A stretch of DNA of 64,000 nucleotides. Origin: Sphingomonas hominis (GTDB lineage Bacteria; Pseudomonadota; Alphaproteobacteria; Sphingomonadales; Sphingomonadaceae). Of the stretch, positions 26,912-35,019 are shown piece by piece (the stretch's first letter is position 1; every line of letters starts with the position of its first letter). The stretch spans positions 511,610 through 575,609 of the forward strand of contig NZ_JABULH010000001.1 of the NCBI RefSeq assembly GCF_013328205.1, in the 5' to 3' direction. The notes under the pieces were generated by a model. It was given only the letters and a program-made list of their open reading frames with translations. It had not been told where the DNA came from and searched no databases. Both the position numbers and the translations under genes were made by a program.

Positions 26912-27559
26912 ATGGCCATCAGCCCGGTCGACTTCGCCAGCCTGCTTTGTTCGCGGCTGTGCCACGATCTGCTGTCGCCGGTCGGTGCGCTCAACAACGG
27001 GTTGGAGCTGCTCGCCGACGAGACCGATCCCGAGATGCGCGCGCGCTGCATGGAGTTGCTCAGCGAGAGCGCGCGGGTGTCGGCGAACAAGCTGAAATTC
27101 TTTCGGCTCGCATTCGGTGCGGCGGGCGGCTTCGGCGAGCGGGTCGATGCGCGCGAGGCGCAGGTAGCGATCCAAGGTTTGTTGGGCGACAACAAGCGGC
27201 TGACGCTCGACTGGGTGATCGAGCGGACCGAGCTGACCAAGTCGGCGATCAAGGTGCTGCTGAACCTGTCGATGATCGCGGGCGACGCGCTGGTGCGCGG
27301 CGGGCGGCTGACGATCGGCGCGGAAGATAATGACGGGCTGACCGAGATCGTGCTGCACGCGGAAGGGCCGCGCGTCGTGCTCGACCCCGAGCTGCGCGAG
27401 ACGTTGGTGAGCGGTGGGGCAAGCGAGGCGATCACACCGCGTGCTGCCGCAGCCTATCTGGTGCACGCGATTGCGGCGGAAGCTGGCGGGTCGGTGGTGG
27501 TGAGCGAGGGCGAGGACGGGTCAATCCTGTTCGGCGCGACGCTGCCGTCGTCGCGGTGA
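26912..27559 (+). CDS. chpT: Histidine phosphotransferase ChpT
   Basis: 215 residues. N-terminal dimerisation helix with phospho-acceptor His18 in SRLCHDLLSPVGALNNGLEL, and a degenerate HATPase-like C-terminal domain. ChpT passes phosphoryl groups from the CckA kinase to CtrA and CpdR in the alphaproteobacterial cell-cycle/motility relay. It lies just upstream of the chemotaxis genes. Confidence 0.9.
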   Translation: MAISPVDFASLLCSRLCHDLLSPVGALNNGLELLADETDPEMRARCMELLSESARVSANKLKFFRLAFGAAGGFGERVDAREAQVAIQGLLGDNKRLTLDWVIERTELTKSAIKVLLNLSMIAGDALVRGGRLTIGAEDNDGLTEIVLHAEGPRVVLDPELRETLVSGGASEAITPRAAAAYLVHAIAAEAGGSVVVSEGEDGSILFGATLPSSR

Positions 27560-27639
27560 CGCGGTGGCGCAAGGACGAGCGCTCCTAAGCGAGCCTTAAC
27601 CTGATCGTGCCATGCCAGTCCCGAGGGAATCGGGGCTTC

Positions 27640-29910
27640 ATGGACGATCTGCTGCAGGAATTCATTGCCGAGACGCGCGAAACGCTGGACGCGATTTCGG
27701 GCGAGATCGTCGGCTGGGAACGCGATCCGACCGATCGCGCGCGCCTGGACGCGATCTTTCGGTTCATCCATACGATCAAGGGGAGCTGCGGCTTCCTCGA
27801 TCTGCCGCGGCTCGCGCGGTTGAGCCACGCGGCGGAGGACGTGCTGTCGGCGGTGCGATCAGGCGAGCGGGTGCCCGATGTGGCGACCGTGTCGGCGATC
27901 CTGGCGATCATCGACCGGATCGGCGAGATCGTCGAGGCGATCGATTCGGGGCAGCCGCTCGACGACGGCGACGAGGCGGCGTTGATCGCGCTGCTCGACG
28001 GCAGCGGCGCCACCACGCCGAACGCCGAGGCGGCACCCGCCGCAGCGACGCCGGTGCGCGCGCCGAAACGGAGCGTGCGGCTGTCGGTCGATCTGCTCGA
28101 CCGGATGATGAGCGGCGTGTCGGACATGGTGCTGGCGCGCAACCAGGTGGCGCGGCAGTTGCGGGACACCGGCGACCCGCAACTGGAGGCGACGCTGGAG
28201 CGGCTGTCGGTCACCGTCGCCGAACTGCGGGATACGGTGACGCGGACGCGGATGCAGCGGATTGATGCATTGTTCCAGGCGCTGCCGCGGATGGTGCGCG
28301 ACACCGCGGCGGCGGTCGGCAAGTCGGTGTCGCTGGTGATCGAGGGCGGCGACGTCGAGCTCGACCGCGAGATGATCGAGATGCTGCGCGATCCGCTGGC
28401 GCACATGGTGCGAAACGCGATCGACCACGGGATCGAGGCGCGCGCGGACCGCGTGTTCGCGGGCAAGCCGGCGGCCGGCAGCTTGCGGATCGCGGCGCGG
28501 CAGGCGGGCAATCTGATCGTGATCGAAGTTGCCGACGACGGGCAGGGCATCGACGCCGAGCGGCTGGTCGACAAGGTGGTGCGGGCGCGGCCGGCGCGCG
28601 CGGCCGAGATCGCGGGCTGGAGCGAGGCGCGCAAGCTCGACCTGATCTTCGAGCCGGGATTGTCGACGCGCGAGGAAGCGAGCGACGTCTCGGGCCGCGG
28701 CGTCGGCATGGACGTGGTCAAGGCCAATGTCGAGCAGATCGGCGGCCGCATCGGTTTGCGCAACGAGTGCGGCCGCGGGCTGACCGTGACGATCGAGGTG
28801 CCGCTGACGCTGGCGATTCTGAACGCGGTGATCGTGGAAGCCGCGGGCACGCGCTTCGCGCTGGCGCGGCAGGCGGTCGAGGAGATCGTTGCGGTTGACA
28901 CGAGAACCAGCGAGGGGGCGCTCAGGATCGACCGGTTCGGCGGCAGCGCGATGACGGCGGTGCGGGGGCGGCGGATGCCGATGATCGACCTGCCGGCGTT
29001 GCTGTCGCTCGACACGCCCGAGACGGTGGCGATGGTCGCGATCCTGAACGTGCGCGAGGGTTCGTTCGCGCTGGGCATCAGCGGCGTGGTGGAAACGCAG
29101 GAACTGGTGGTGAAGCCCGCCGCCCCCGCCGTCATGTCGGCCGGGATCTATGCCGGACAGATGCTGCCCGACGACGGCGTGCCGATCCTGTTGCTCGACG
29201 TGGCGGGGATCGCCGCGCGTGCGGGGTTGAGGTTCGAGCGGCGCGAGGCGGCAGCGGACGCGGAGGTCGCGGTCGAGGTGCCGCGCGCGTTGCTGTTCCT
29301 CGACGCCGACGGACAACGGCGCATGATCGCGGCGGAAGCCGTTGGGCGGATCGAGCAGGTGCCGGCGACAGCGGTGTCGCTGGCGGCCGGGCGCTGGTGG
29401 GTCACGCGCGAGGGTGCGGCGGTGCCGTTATGGACCGGGCGCGTCGACGATCCGGCGCGCGTGTCGACGATGCTGCGGCTGCAGCTCGACGGGCGCGAGA
29501 TCGGTTACCCGGTGCGCGAGGCGATCGAGATCGTCGACCTGCCGGCCGAGATGCTGGAAGCGCCGGGCGGCGCGCTGGTCGCAATGCTGGCGGGTGAGCC
29601 GATCGAACTGGTCGATCCGCTGGCATTGTTCGAGACGGCGGTGCAGCCGAGCGTGCGTCCGCTGTGCTTGCTGCATGGCAGCGAGAGCGGGTGGATGGAC
29701 GCGTTCCTGCGTCCCACGATCGAGGCCGCGGGCTACGACGTGGTGCGCCGCGCGCCGCCGGGTACGCCGGTCGCGGTCGCACTGGCGATGGAGGAGGATG
29801 CGGGTGGTGCGCCGGGGCGGGTCATCCGACTGAGCCGTCAGGCAGGGGCAGGGCTGTACCGCGGCGACCGCGCCGCGCTGGTTGCCGCATTGCAGGAGTG
29901 TCGGGCATGA
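27640..29910 (+). CDS. cheA: Chemotaxis histidine kinase CheA (with C-terminal receiver-like domain)
   Basis: 756 residues from ATG at 27640. HPt domain with phospho-acceptor His44 (FRFIHTIKGSCGFL), no recognisable P2 domain, dimerisation helices, HATPase with HMVRNAIDHGIEAR, DDGQGID and SGRGVGMDVVK, then a CheW-like domain. The ~300 C-terminal residues add a second CheW-like region and a receiver-like tail (RPLCLLHGSESGWMDAFL...) without a visible phospho-acceptor Asp. Followed by CheW with a 4-bp overlap. Confidence 0.9.
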   Translation: MDDLLQEFIAETRETLDAISGEIVGWERDPTDRARLDAIFRFIHTIKGSCGFLDLPRLARLSHAAEDVLSAVRSGERVPDVATVSAILAIIDRIGEIVEAIDSGQPLDDGDEAALIALLDGSGATTPNAEAAPAAATPVRAPKRSVRLSVDLLDRMMSGVSDMVLARNQVARQLRDTGDPQLEATLERLSVTVAELRDTVTRTRMQRIDALFQALPRMVRDTAAAVGKSVSLVIEGGDVELDREMIEMLRDPLAHMVRNAIDHGIEARADRVFAGKPAAGSLRIAARQAGNLIVIEVADDGQGIDAERLVDKVVRARPARAAEIAGWSEARKLDLIFEPGLSTREEASDVSGRGVGMDVVKANVEQIGGRIGLRNECGRGLTVTIEVPLTLAILNAVIVEAAGTRFALARQAVEEIVAVDTRTSEGALRIDRFGGSAMTAVRGRRMPMIDLPALLSLDTPETVAMVAILNVREGSFALGISGVVETQELVVKPAAPAVMSAGIYAGQMLPDDGVPILLLDVAGIAARAGLRFERREAAADAEVAVEVPRALLFLDADGQRRMIAAEAVGRIEQVPATAVSLAAGRWWVTREGAAVPLWTGRVDDPARVSTMLRLQLDGREIGYPVREAIEIVDLPAEMLEAPGGALVAMLAGEPIELVDPLALFETAVQPSVRPLCLLHGSESGWMDAFLRPTIEAAGYDVVRRAPPGTPVAVALAMEEDAGGAPGRVIRLSRQAGAGLYRGDRAALVAALQECRA

Positions 29911-30326
29911 GCGCGGGATTGCAATTGGTCGCGCATGTCGCGGGGCGCGGGCTGTTGTTCGATGCCACGCGGGTCGATTCGGTGGTCGACCTGCCGCCGG
30001 TGGTGCCGACCCCGGGCGCGCCGGCGACGATCCGCGGGCTCGCCGCGCTGCGCAGTCGCGTCGCCACGGTGATCGAGACGCACCGCGTGCTGGGGCTGCC
30101 GCGCGGCAGCGGCGGCGGGCGCGGGGTGGTGACGATGATCGACGGTCACCTGTACGCGATCGCGGTCGACACGCTGGAGGACGTCGCCGGACTGGCGATC
30201 GCGCCGCCGCCCGCAGGGATGGCGTTGGAAGGCGGATGGTCGGCGGTGAGCGGCATCGCCGACGGAGAGAATGAAACGCTGCTGATGCTCGACCTCGACC
30301 GGTTGGTCGCGCTGGCGAGTGCGTGA
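29907..30326 (+). CDS. cheW: Chemotaxis coupling protein CheW
   Basis: 139 residues, ATGA overlap with cheA. Single CheW domain: FDATRVDSVVDLPPVVPTPG, IRGLAALRSRVATVIETHRVLGL. It links the kinase to chemoreceptors. Divergent from classical CheW sequences but with the conserved fold pattern. Confidence 0.82.
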   Translation: MSAGLQLVAHVAGRGLLFDATRVDSVVDLPPVVPTPGAPATIRGLAALRSRVATVIETHRVLGLPRGSGGGRGVVTMIDGHLYAIAVDTLEDVAGLAIAPPPAGMALEGGWSAVSGIADGENETLLMLDLDRLVALASA

Positions 30327-30442
30327 CCGGAGCAGTCTTCGATTGTCCGACACCCCCGACGGCGGTCAGCGGCAGCCGTTAACGCGACACTTACGGGTGC
30401 GACGCCATAGTCCACCATCCACGATGCGAGTCGAGTACCAGC

Positions 30443-30808
30443 ATGAAAACCTGCCTGATCGTCGATGATTCCAAGGTCATCCGCAAGGTTGCGCGCCATA
30501 TTCTGGAAACGCTGAACTTCGCGGTGGTCGAGGCGGCCGATGGGCGTGAGGCGTTGTCGCAGTGCCACGCGCACCACCCCGACGTTGTGCTGCTCGACTG
30601 GAACATGCCGGTGATGAGCGGCATGGAGTTCCTGCGCGCGCTGGGCGACGAAACGCTGCCCAAGCGCCCCAAGGTGGTGTTCTGCACGACGGAGAACGGC
30701 ATGGCGCACATCCGCGCCGCGATCGAGGCCGGGGCAGACGAATATGTCATGAAGCCGTTCGACCGGGAAACGCTGGAAAGCAAGTTGCAGATCGTCGGGG
30801 TCGCGTAA
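30443..30808 (+). CDS. cheY: CheY-type response regulator
   Basis: 121 residues, receiver domain only. Acidic pair Asp8-Asp9 in LIVDDS, phospho-acceptor Asp52 in VVLLDWNMP, Thr in FCTTENG, Lys in YVMKPFD. Starts 116 bp after cheW, with its own promoter space, and 26 bp before cheB. Confidence 0.9.
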   Translation: MKTCLIVDDSKVIRKVARHILETLNFAVVEAADGREALSQCHAHHPDVVLLDWNMPVMSGMEFLRALGDETLPKRPKVVFCTTENGMAHIRAAIEAGADEYVMKPFDRETLESKLQIVGVA

Positions 30809-30834
30809 GGGCGGCGGGCGACAAGGAGCGGATC

Positions 30835-31908
30835 GTGGCGCTGGCGCGCCCGCTTGCACGGCCGATGGCCGCTCGCGCCTTGCCCCGCGTGCTGATCGTC
30901 GATGATTCGGCGGTCGCGCGCGCGGCATTGGCGCGGATCGTGGCCGACAGCGGACGCTACAGCCTGGTCGCGACTTGCGCCGGCGCGGTGCAGGCGCTGG
31001 GGGTGTTGCAGCAGACCGAGGTCGACCTCATCCTGCTCGACATCGACATGCCGCGTACCAGCGGGTTGGCGGCGATGCGCGACCTGCTGCGTGACGGGGG
31101 CGGCGCCAAGATATTGATCGTGTCCGGGTCGGCACAGGACGGCGGCGCGCACGCGATCGAAGCGCTGTCGCTGGGTGCTGCCGATACGCTGGAGAAGCCT
31201 GGGGTGAAACCCGGAGCGGCGACGATCGGCACGCGCTTCGGTGACATCCTGCTCGCCAAGCTCGACGGATTAACGGCGAACCACGTGGGCGCGAGCGACA
31301 TCGTGCGAAACGCGGCGGCGCCCGCCTTTCCGTTCGACGTCGTGGCAATCGGCGCGTCGACCGGCGGCATTCACGCGCTGACCACGGTGCTGCGCGCGGT
31401 GCCCGCCTCGATGCAGCGGCCGATCGTGGTGACGCAGCATCTGCCCGGCAGCTTTTCCACTTTCTTTGCCGCGCAATTGTCGAGCGTATCGGGGCGGCCG
31501 TGCGATGTCGCGGACGACCGGATGCGGTTGCTGCCGGGACGGATCGTGATCGCGCCAGGGGACGCGCACGTTGTGGCGGTGTCGCTCGGCGACGGGACCG
31601 CGGCGCTGCGATTGTCGCGCGAAGCGGCCGTGACGGGCAATCTGCCGTCGGTGGACCCGATGCTGTCGACGCTCGCGAAGGTGTACCGCGAGCGACTGCT
31701 GGCGGTCGTGCTGAGCGGCATGGGACGCGACGGGGCGGACGGCGCGCGCGACGTTCGCGCCGCCGGCGGCACGGTGCTGGTGCAGGACCGCGATAGCTCG
31801 GTCGTGTGGGGCATGCCGGGCGCGGTAGCGGACGCGGGGCTGGCGCACGCGATCATGACGCCCGCGCAGATCGCCGGCTTCATCGTCGCCAATGGGAGCA
31901 GGCGATGA
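30835..31908 (+). CDS. cheB: Chemotaxis methylesterase/deamidase CheB
   Basis: 357 residues from GTG at 30835 with AAGGAG at good distance. Receiver domain (RVLIVDDSAVARA; phospho-acceptor Asp69 in LILLDIDMP), linker, and the methylesterase domain with IGASTGG (catalytic Ser), TQHLPGSF (His) and GMGRDGADGA (Asp). It removes methyl groups from chemoreceptors. Overlaps cheR by 4 bp. Confidence 0.92.
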   Translation: MALARPLARPMAARALPRVLIVDDSAVARAALARIVADSGRYSLVATCAGAVQALGVLQQTEVDLILLDIDMPRTSGLAAMRDLLRDGGGAKILIVSGSAQDGGAHAIEALSLGAADTLEKPGVKPGAATIGTRFGDILLAKLDGLTANHVGASDIVRNAAAPAFPFDVVAIGASTGGIHALTTVLRAVPASMQRPIVVTQHLPGSFSTFFAAQLSSVSGRPCDVADDRMRLLPGRIVIAPGDAHVVAVSLGDGTAALRLSREAAVTGNLPSVDPMLSTLAKVYRERLLAVVLSGMGRDGADGARDVRAAGGTVLVQDRDSSVVWGMPGAVADAGLAHAIMTPAQIAGFIVANGSRR

Positions 31909-32747
31909 GCGCGACGCGAACCCATCCGCCGAGCGCGGGGGCGACGATGGTGTTCTCCGCATTGTTGGAGGCACGCACCGGGCAGCAGCTCGCCGCCAAT
32001 CGTAGCTGGCGGCTCGACACGGCCTTGCTGCCCCTGCTGGTCGAGCTCGATCTGCCGAGCGCGGACGCGTTGGTGGCGCGCTTGCTCGACGGGCACGATC
32101 ACCGCATCGGCGACCGGATCGTCGACGCGCTGTTGAACCAGGAAACCTCCTTCTTCCGTGACGCCGGGGTGATCGAGGGCGCGGTGCGCGCGGTGCGCGA
32201 GACGGGCAGCGCCGAGGCGCGACCGCGTATCTGGTGCGCGGCCTGCGCGACCGGGCAGGAGCCGCTGTCGCTGGCGATGCTGTTCGCGGAGGACGGCGGG
32301 CCGGCGCCCGACATCCTCGCTACCGACGTGTCGGCGAGCGCGATCGCGCGCGCGCGGACCGGCAGTTACTCGCAGTTCGAGATCCAGCGCGGTCTGCCGA
32401 TCCGGCGCATGATGCGCTGGTTCGAGGGCGACGGCGCCAATTGGGTGGCGAGCAAGACGCTGTTGTCGAGCATCAGCTATCGTCGGCACAATCTGGCGAC
32501 CGATCCTGCGCCGGGTCGGTTCGACATGATCCTGTGTCGCAACGTGTTGTTCTACCTGTCGGCGCCGGTTCGGCACGTCGTGCTGGAGCGGGCGGCGCAG
32601 GCGCTGAAACCGGGCGGGCTGCTGCTGTTGGGGGCGGGCGAGACGGTGATCGGGCAGAGCGACCTGCTGCGGCCCAGCGCCGCGCACCGCGGCTTCTACG
32701 AGCGGGTCGAGACGGGCGGCGAGCAGGCGGTGCGATCGCGCGGGTGA
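31905..32747 (+). CDS. cheR: Chemotaxis methyltransferase CheR
   Basis: 280 residues, ATGA overlap with cheB. Motifs: LLNQETSFFRD, WCAACATGQEPLSLAM (SAM-binding), DILATDVSASAIARAR, and DMILCRNVLFYL. It methylates glutamates on chemoreceptors. It is the last gene of the cheY-cheB-cheR block. No receptor or flagellar gene is in this window. Confidence 0.92.
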   Translation: MSATRTHPPSAGATMVFSALLEARTGQQLAANRSWRLDTALLPLLVELDLPSADALVARLLDGHDHRIGDRIVDALLNQETSFFRDAGVIEGAVRAVRETGSAEARPRIWCAACATGQEPLSLAMLFAEDGGPAPDILATDVSASAIARARTGSYSQFEIQRGLPIRRMMRWFEGDGANWVASKTLLSSISYRRHNLATDPAPGRFDMILCRNVLFYLSAPVRHVVLERAAQALKPGGLLLLGAGETVIGQSDLLRPSAAHRGFYERVETGGEQAVRSRG

Positions 32748-32829
32748 GCCGCTTTGCACGCGGCCCCCGCGTCCGTATAGCCGGCCGCGACAATGGCCGA
32801 CGAGGTGGCGTGATGGTGCAGGTGCGCGG

Positions 32830-33519
32830 GTGAGGGTGATCGACGCACCATCGCCCAATTTCAACGACCGCACGCTGCCGATCACGATGCTGGTGCTGCA
32901 TTACACCGGCATGGAGAGCGCCGAGGCTGCGGTTACACGGTTGTGCGATCCGGCGGCCGAGGTGTCGTGCCATTATCTGGTGCACGAGGACGGCCGCGTG
33001 CTGCGGCTGGTCGCCGACGAACATCGTGCCTGGCACGCGGGCACGTCGCATTGGCGCGACATCGAGGACGTGAACTCCGCCTCGATCGGGATCGAGATCG
33101 TCAATCCGGGGCACGAATGGGGCTATCGCGCCTTTCCCGAAGCGCAGATCGACGCGGTGGTGCGGCTGGTCGCGCATCTGAAGGACAAATACGAGATCAC
33201 GCGCGGCAATGTCGTGGGACATTCCGACATTGCGCCGGCGCGTAAGCGCGATCCGGGTGAGCTGTTTCCGTGGAACCGGTTGTCGCGGTTGCGGCTGGCA
33301 CTGCCGCGACCGACCAAGAACCTGGCCGATCCGTTCTGGAGCGAGGCGGGGTTCTGTCTGGCGCTCGAACGTTTCGGTTACGACGTGTCCGACCGGATGG
33401 CGGCGATCATGGCATTTCAGCGGCGCTTTCGCCCCGAGTTGATCGACGGCGAGATCGATGCCGAGTGCCGGATGATCCTGCTCGCGTTGCTGCTTCCCAA
33501 ACCGCAGGGCGACGACTAG
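32830..33519 (+). CDS. N-acetylmuramoyl-L-alanine amidase (AmiD/AmpD type)
   Basis: 229 residues from GTG. Amidase_2 domain: zinc-site His in LVLHYTGM, SCHYLVHEDG, the catalytic Glu in SIGIEIVNPG, and HSDIAPARKRDPGELFPW. A C-terminal PG-binding-like stretch (about 170-215) follows. No signal peptide was seen, which fits AmpD-type recycling more than secreted AmiD, although the C-terminal domain is AmiD-like. Confidence 0.85.
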   Translation: MRVIDAPSPNFNDRTLPITMLVLHYTGMESAEAAVTRLCDPAAEVSCHYLVHEDGRVLRLVADEHRAWHAGTSHWRDIEDVNSASIGIEIVNPGHEWGYRAFPEAQIDAVVRLVAHLKDKYEITRGNVVGHSDIAPARKRDPGELFPWNRLSRLRLALPRPTKNLADPFWSEAGFCLALERFGYDVSDRMAAIMAFQRRFRPELIDGEIDAECRMILLALLLPKPQGDD

Positions 33520-33531
33520 AGGAGCCGGCGT

Positions 33532-33908
33532 CAGAGGGTCGGGCGGCCGCGTCGCGAAAGCGTCGAGGAAAGTCCGGGCTCCGCGGAACAACGGTGGCGG
33601 GTAACGCCCGCCGGGGGCAACCCCAGGGAAAGTGCCACAGAGAGCAGACGGCCGATCCTCGGATCGGTCACGGTGAAAGGGTGCGGCAAGAGCGCACCGC
33701 GCGCCTGGCAACAGGGGCGGCACGGCAAACCCCACCGGGAGCAAGATCGAATAGGGGCGGCGCGGCGATCTCGTGTCACCAGGGTGTGTTCCCACCCGCT
33801 GCCCGGGTTGATTGCTGGAGCCCGCGTGCGAGCGCGGGCCGAGAGGAATGGTCGCCTATCCCTGCCGCCAAGGCGAGGTGGACAGAACCCGGCTTACAGA
33901 CCCTCTGA
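33532..33908 (+). ncRNA. rnpB: RNase P RNA (bacterial type A)
   Basis: The closing stem CAGAGGGTC (33532) pairs with GACCCTCTG (33899-33907). Universal RNase P segments are readable: GAGGAAAGTCCGGGCTCC, CCCCAGGGAAAGTGCCACAG and GAACCCGGCTTACAGACCC. It processes tRNA 5' ends. Sits 12 bp after the amidase and before the J-domain gene. Ends are estimates. Confidence 0.95.
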
Positions 33909-33961
33909 CATTTCACCTTCGCGGTTGCCCTGCGCCGCGCGCAGCCTATCTCGGACCCTTC

Positions 33962-34507
33962 ATGGCGCGTCACACCACACGATCGAACGACTGGGGCTTC
34001 CCACGCTGGCGCGGCTACGGCAGCGGACGCGCGGCGCAGACGGTGCGGCTGTGCGACCGCCACGGGTGCGAGGAGCCGGGCAATTGCCCCGCGCCCAAGA
34101 GCCCGAACAGCCCGGAGCGCTGGTATTTCTGCCAGGTCCATGCGGGCGAATATAATCGCGGCTGGAATTACTTCGAAGGATTGTCGGCGGAGGAAGCCGC
34201 GGCGCGCGAGGCGGACGAGCGGCGCGATGCGGGCGGCTTCGCGCAATCGAAGCACCAGGCATGGGCGGGGCCCGGCGACGGCACGCGCTCGCGCGACGAG
34301 ATGCGCGCGCTCGACGTGCTCGAGCTTGAGGTCGACGCGTCGTTCGATGAGGTGAAGCTGGCGTGGCGGCGGCTGGCGAAGTCGAACCACCCCGACGTGC
34401 GACCGAACGATCCCGAGGCGGCTAAGCGGTTTCAGGCGATCCAGGCGGCATACGAGGTACTCCGCAGCGCCGAGGACGCGCGGACGTGGAAGCCGGCGGG
34501 GGCATGA
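33962..34507 (+). CDS. J-domain (DnaJ-like) protein
   Basis: 181 residues from ATG at 33962, chosen because earlier starts overlap rnpB. The N-terminal part has Cys/His-rich segments (LCDRHGCEEPGNCP, CQVHAGEYN). The J domain is C-terminal (residues ~115-175): ALDVLELEVDASFDEVKLAWRRLAKSNHPD, with the HPD motif. C-terminal J domain is unusual for DnaJ but common for small DnaJ-like proteins in alphaproteobacteria. Confidence 0.85.
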   Translation: MARHTTRSNDWGFPRWRGYGSGRAAQTVRLCDRHGCEEPGNCPAPKSPNSPERWYFCQVHAGEYNRGWNYFEGLSAEEAAAREADERRDAGGFAQSKHQAWAGPGDGTRSRDEMRALDVLELEVDASFDEVKLAWRRLAKSNHPDVRPNDPEAAKRFQAIQAAYEVLRSAEDARTWKPAGA

Positions 34508-34514
34508 GGCGCGG

Positions 34515-34820
34515 GTGAAAGATCACGTGCGGGCGCGCTGGTCGGGCGCGGTGCTGGTATGCGGCAAATGCTCCAAGAAACTGGGTGGCGGATTCGGCGA
34601 CAAGGGGCGCACGCCGCTCGCCAAGGCGCTCAGGCAAGAGCCGGGGTTCGGCAAGGGGCGCAAGGCGAGCGTCGGGGTGGTCGAGACGAAGTGCCTGGGG
34701 ATCTGCCCGCGGAAGGCAGTAGTGGTGGTTGACACGCAGGCGCCAGATCGCTGGCGGATCGTGCCGGAGGGCGCTGACGTGGCGTTGCTGGGCGACGTGT
34801 TGCGCGACGCCGCCGACTGA
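34515..34820 (+). CDS. 2Fe-2S thioredoxin-fold ferredoxin-like protein
   Basis: 101 residues from GTG. Cys pairs in LVCGKCSKKLGGG and VETKCLGICPRKAVVVV match thioredoxin-like 2Fe-2S ferredoxins of the NuoE/sucrose-degradation type. It starts 7 bp after the J-domain gene, so probably cotranscribed. Electron partner unknown. Confidence 0.78.
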   Translation: MKDHVRARWSGAVLVCGKCSKKLGGGFGDKGRTPLAKALRQEPGFGKGRKASVGVVETKCLGICPRKAVVVVDTQAPDRWRIVPEGADVALLGDVLRDAAD

Positions 34821-35019
34821 GTTCTCTCAGCGTCGCCGAGGTACAGGCGGGACGCGCTCGATAGTTGTTCGACACGGCGGGGCACCGGGCGATGTTCACC
34901 GATGCCGCCACCGGGATTGTCCGTGCGCTCGACGATCCGACCCCCCCCCTATGCAAACACATTCGCATCCATTGCGTCGGTGGAAGGGGTCCGACATGTA
35001 GCGAGTGGGGGAACATAGT

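Noticed and set aside
27585-29316. Two long minus-strand frames under cheA
   Set aside because: Shadows of cheA; compositional artefacts (Ser/Arg or His/Arg rich).
30375-30395. CtrA-like site TTAA...TTAC upstream of cheY
   Set aside because: Spacing and second half match the TTAA-N7-TTAA consensus poorly.
33812-33961. Longer J-domain protein starting at 33812
   Set aside because: That part overlaps the RNase P RNA; the ATG at 33962 is clean.
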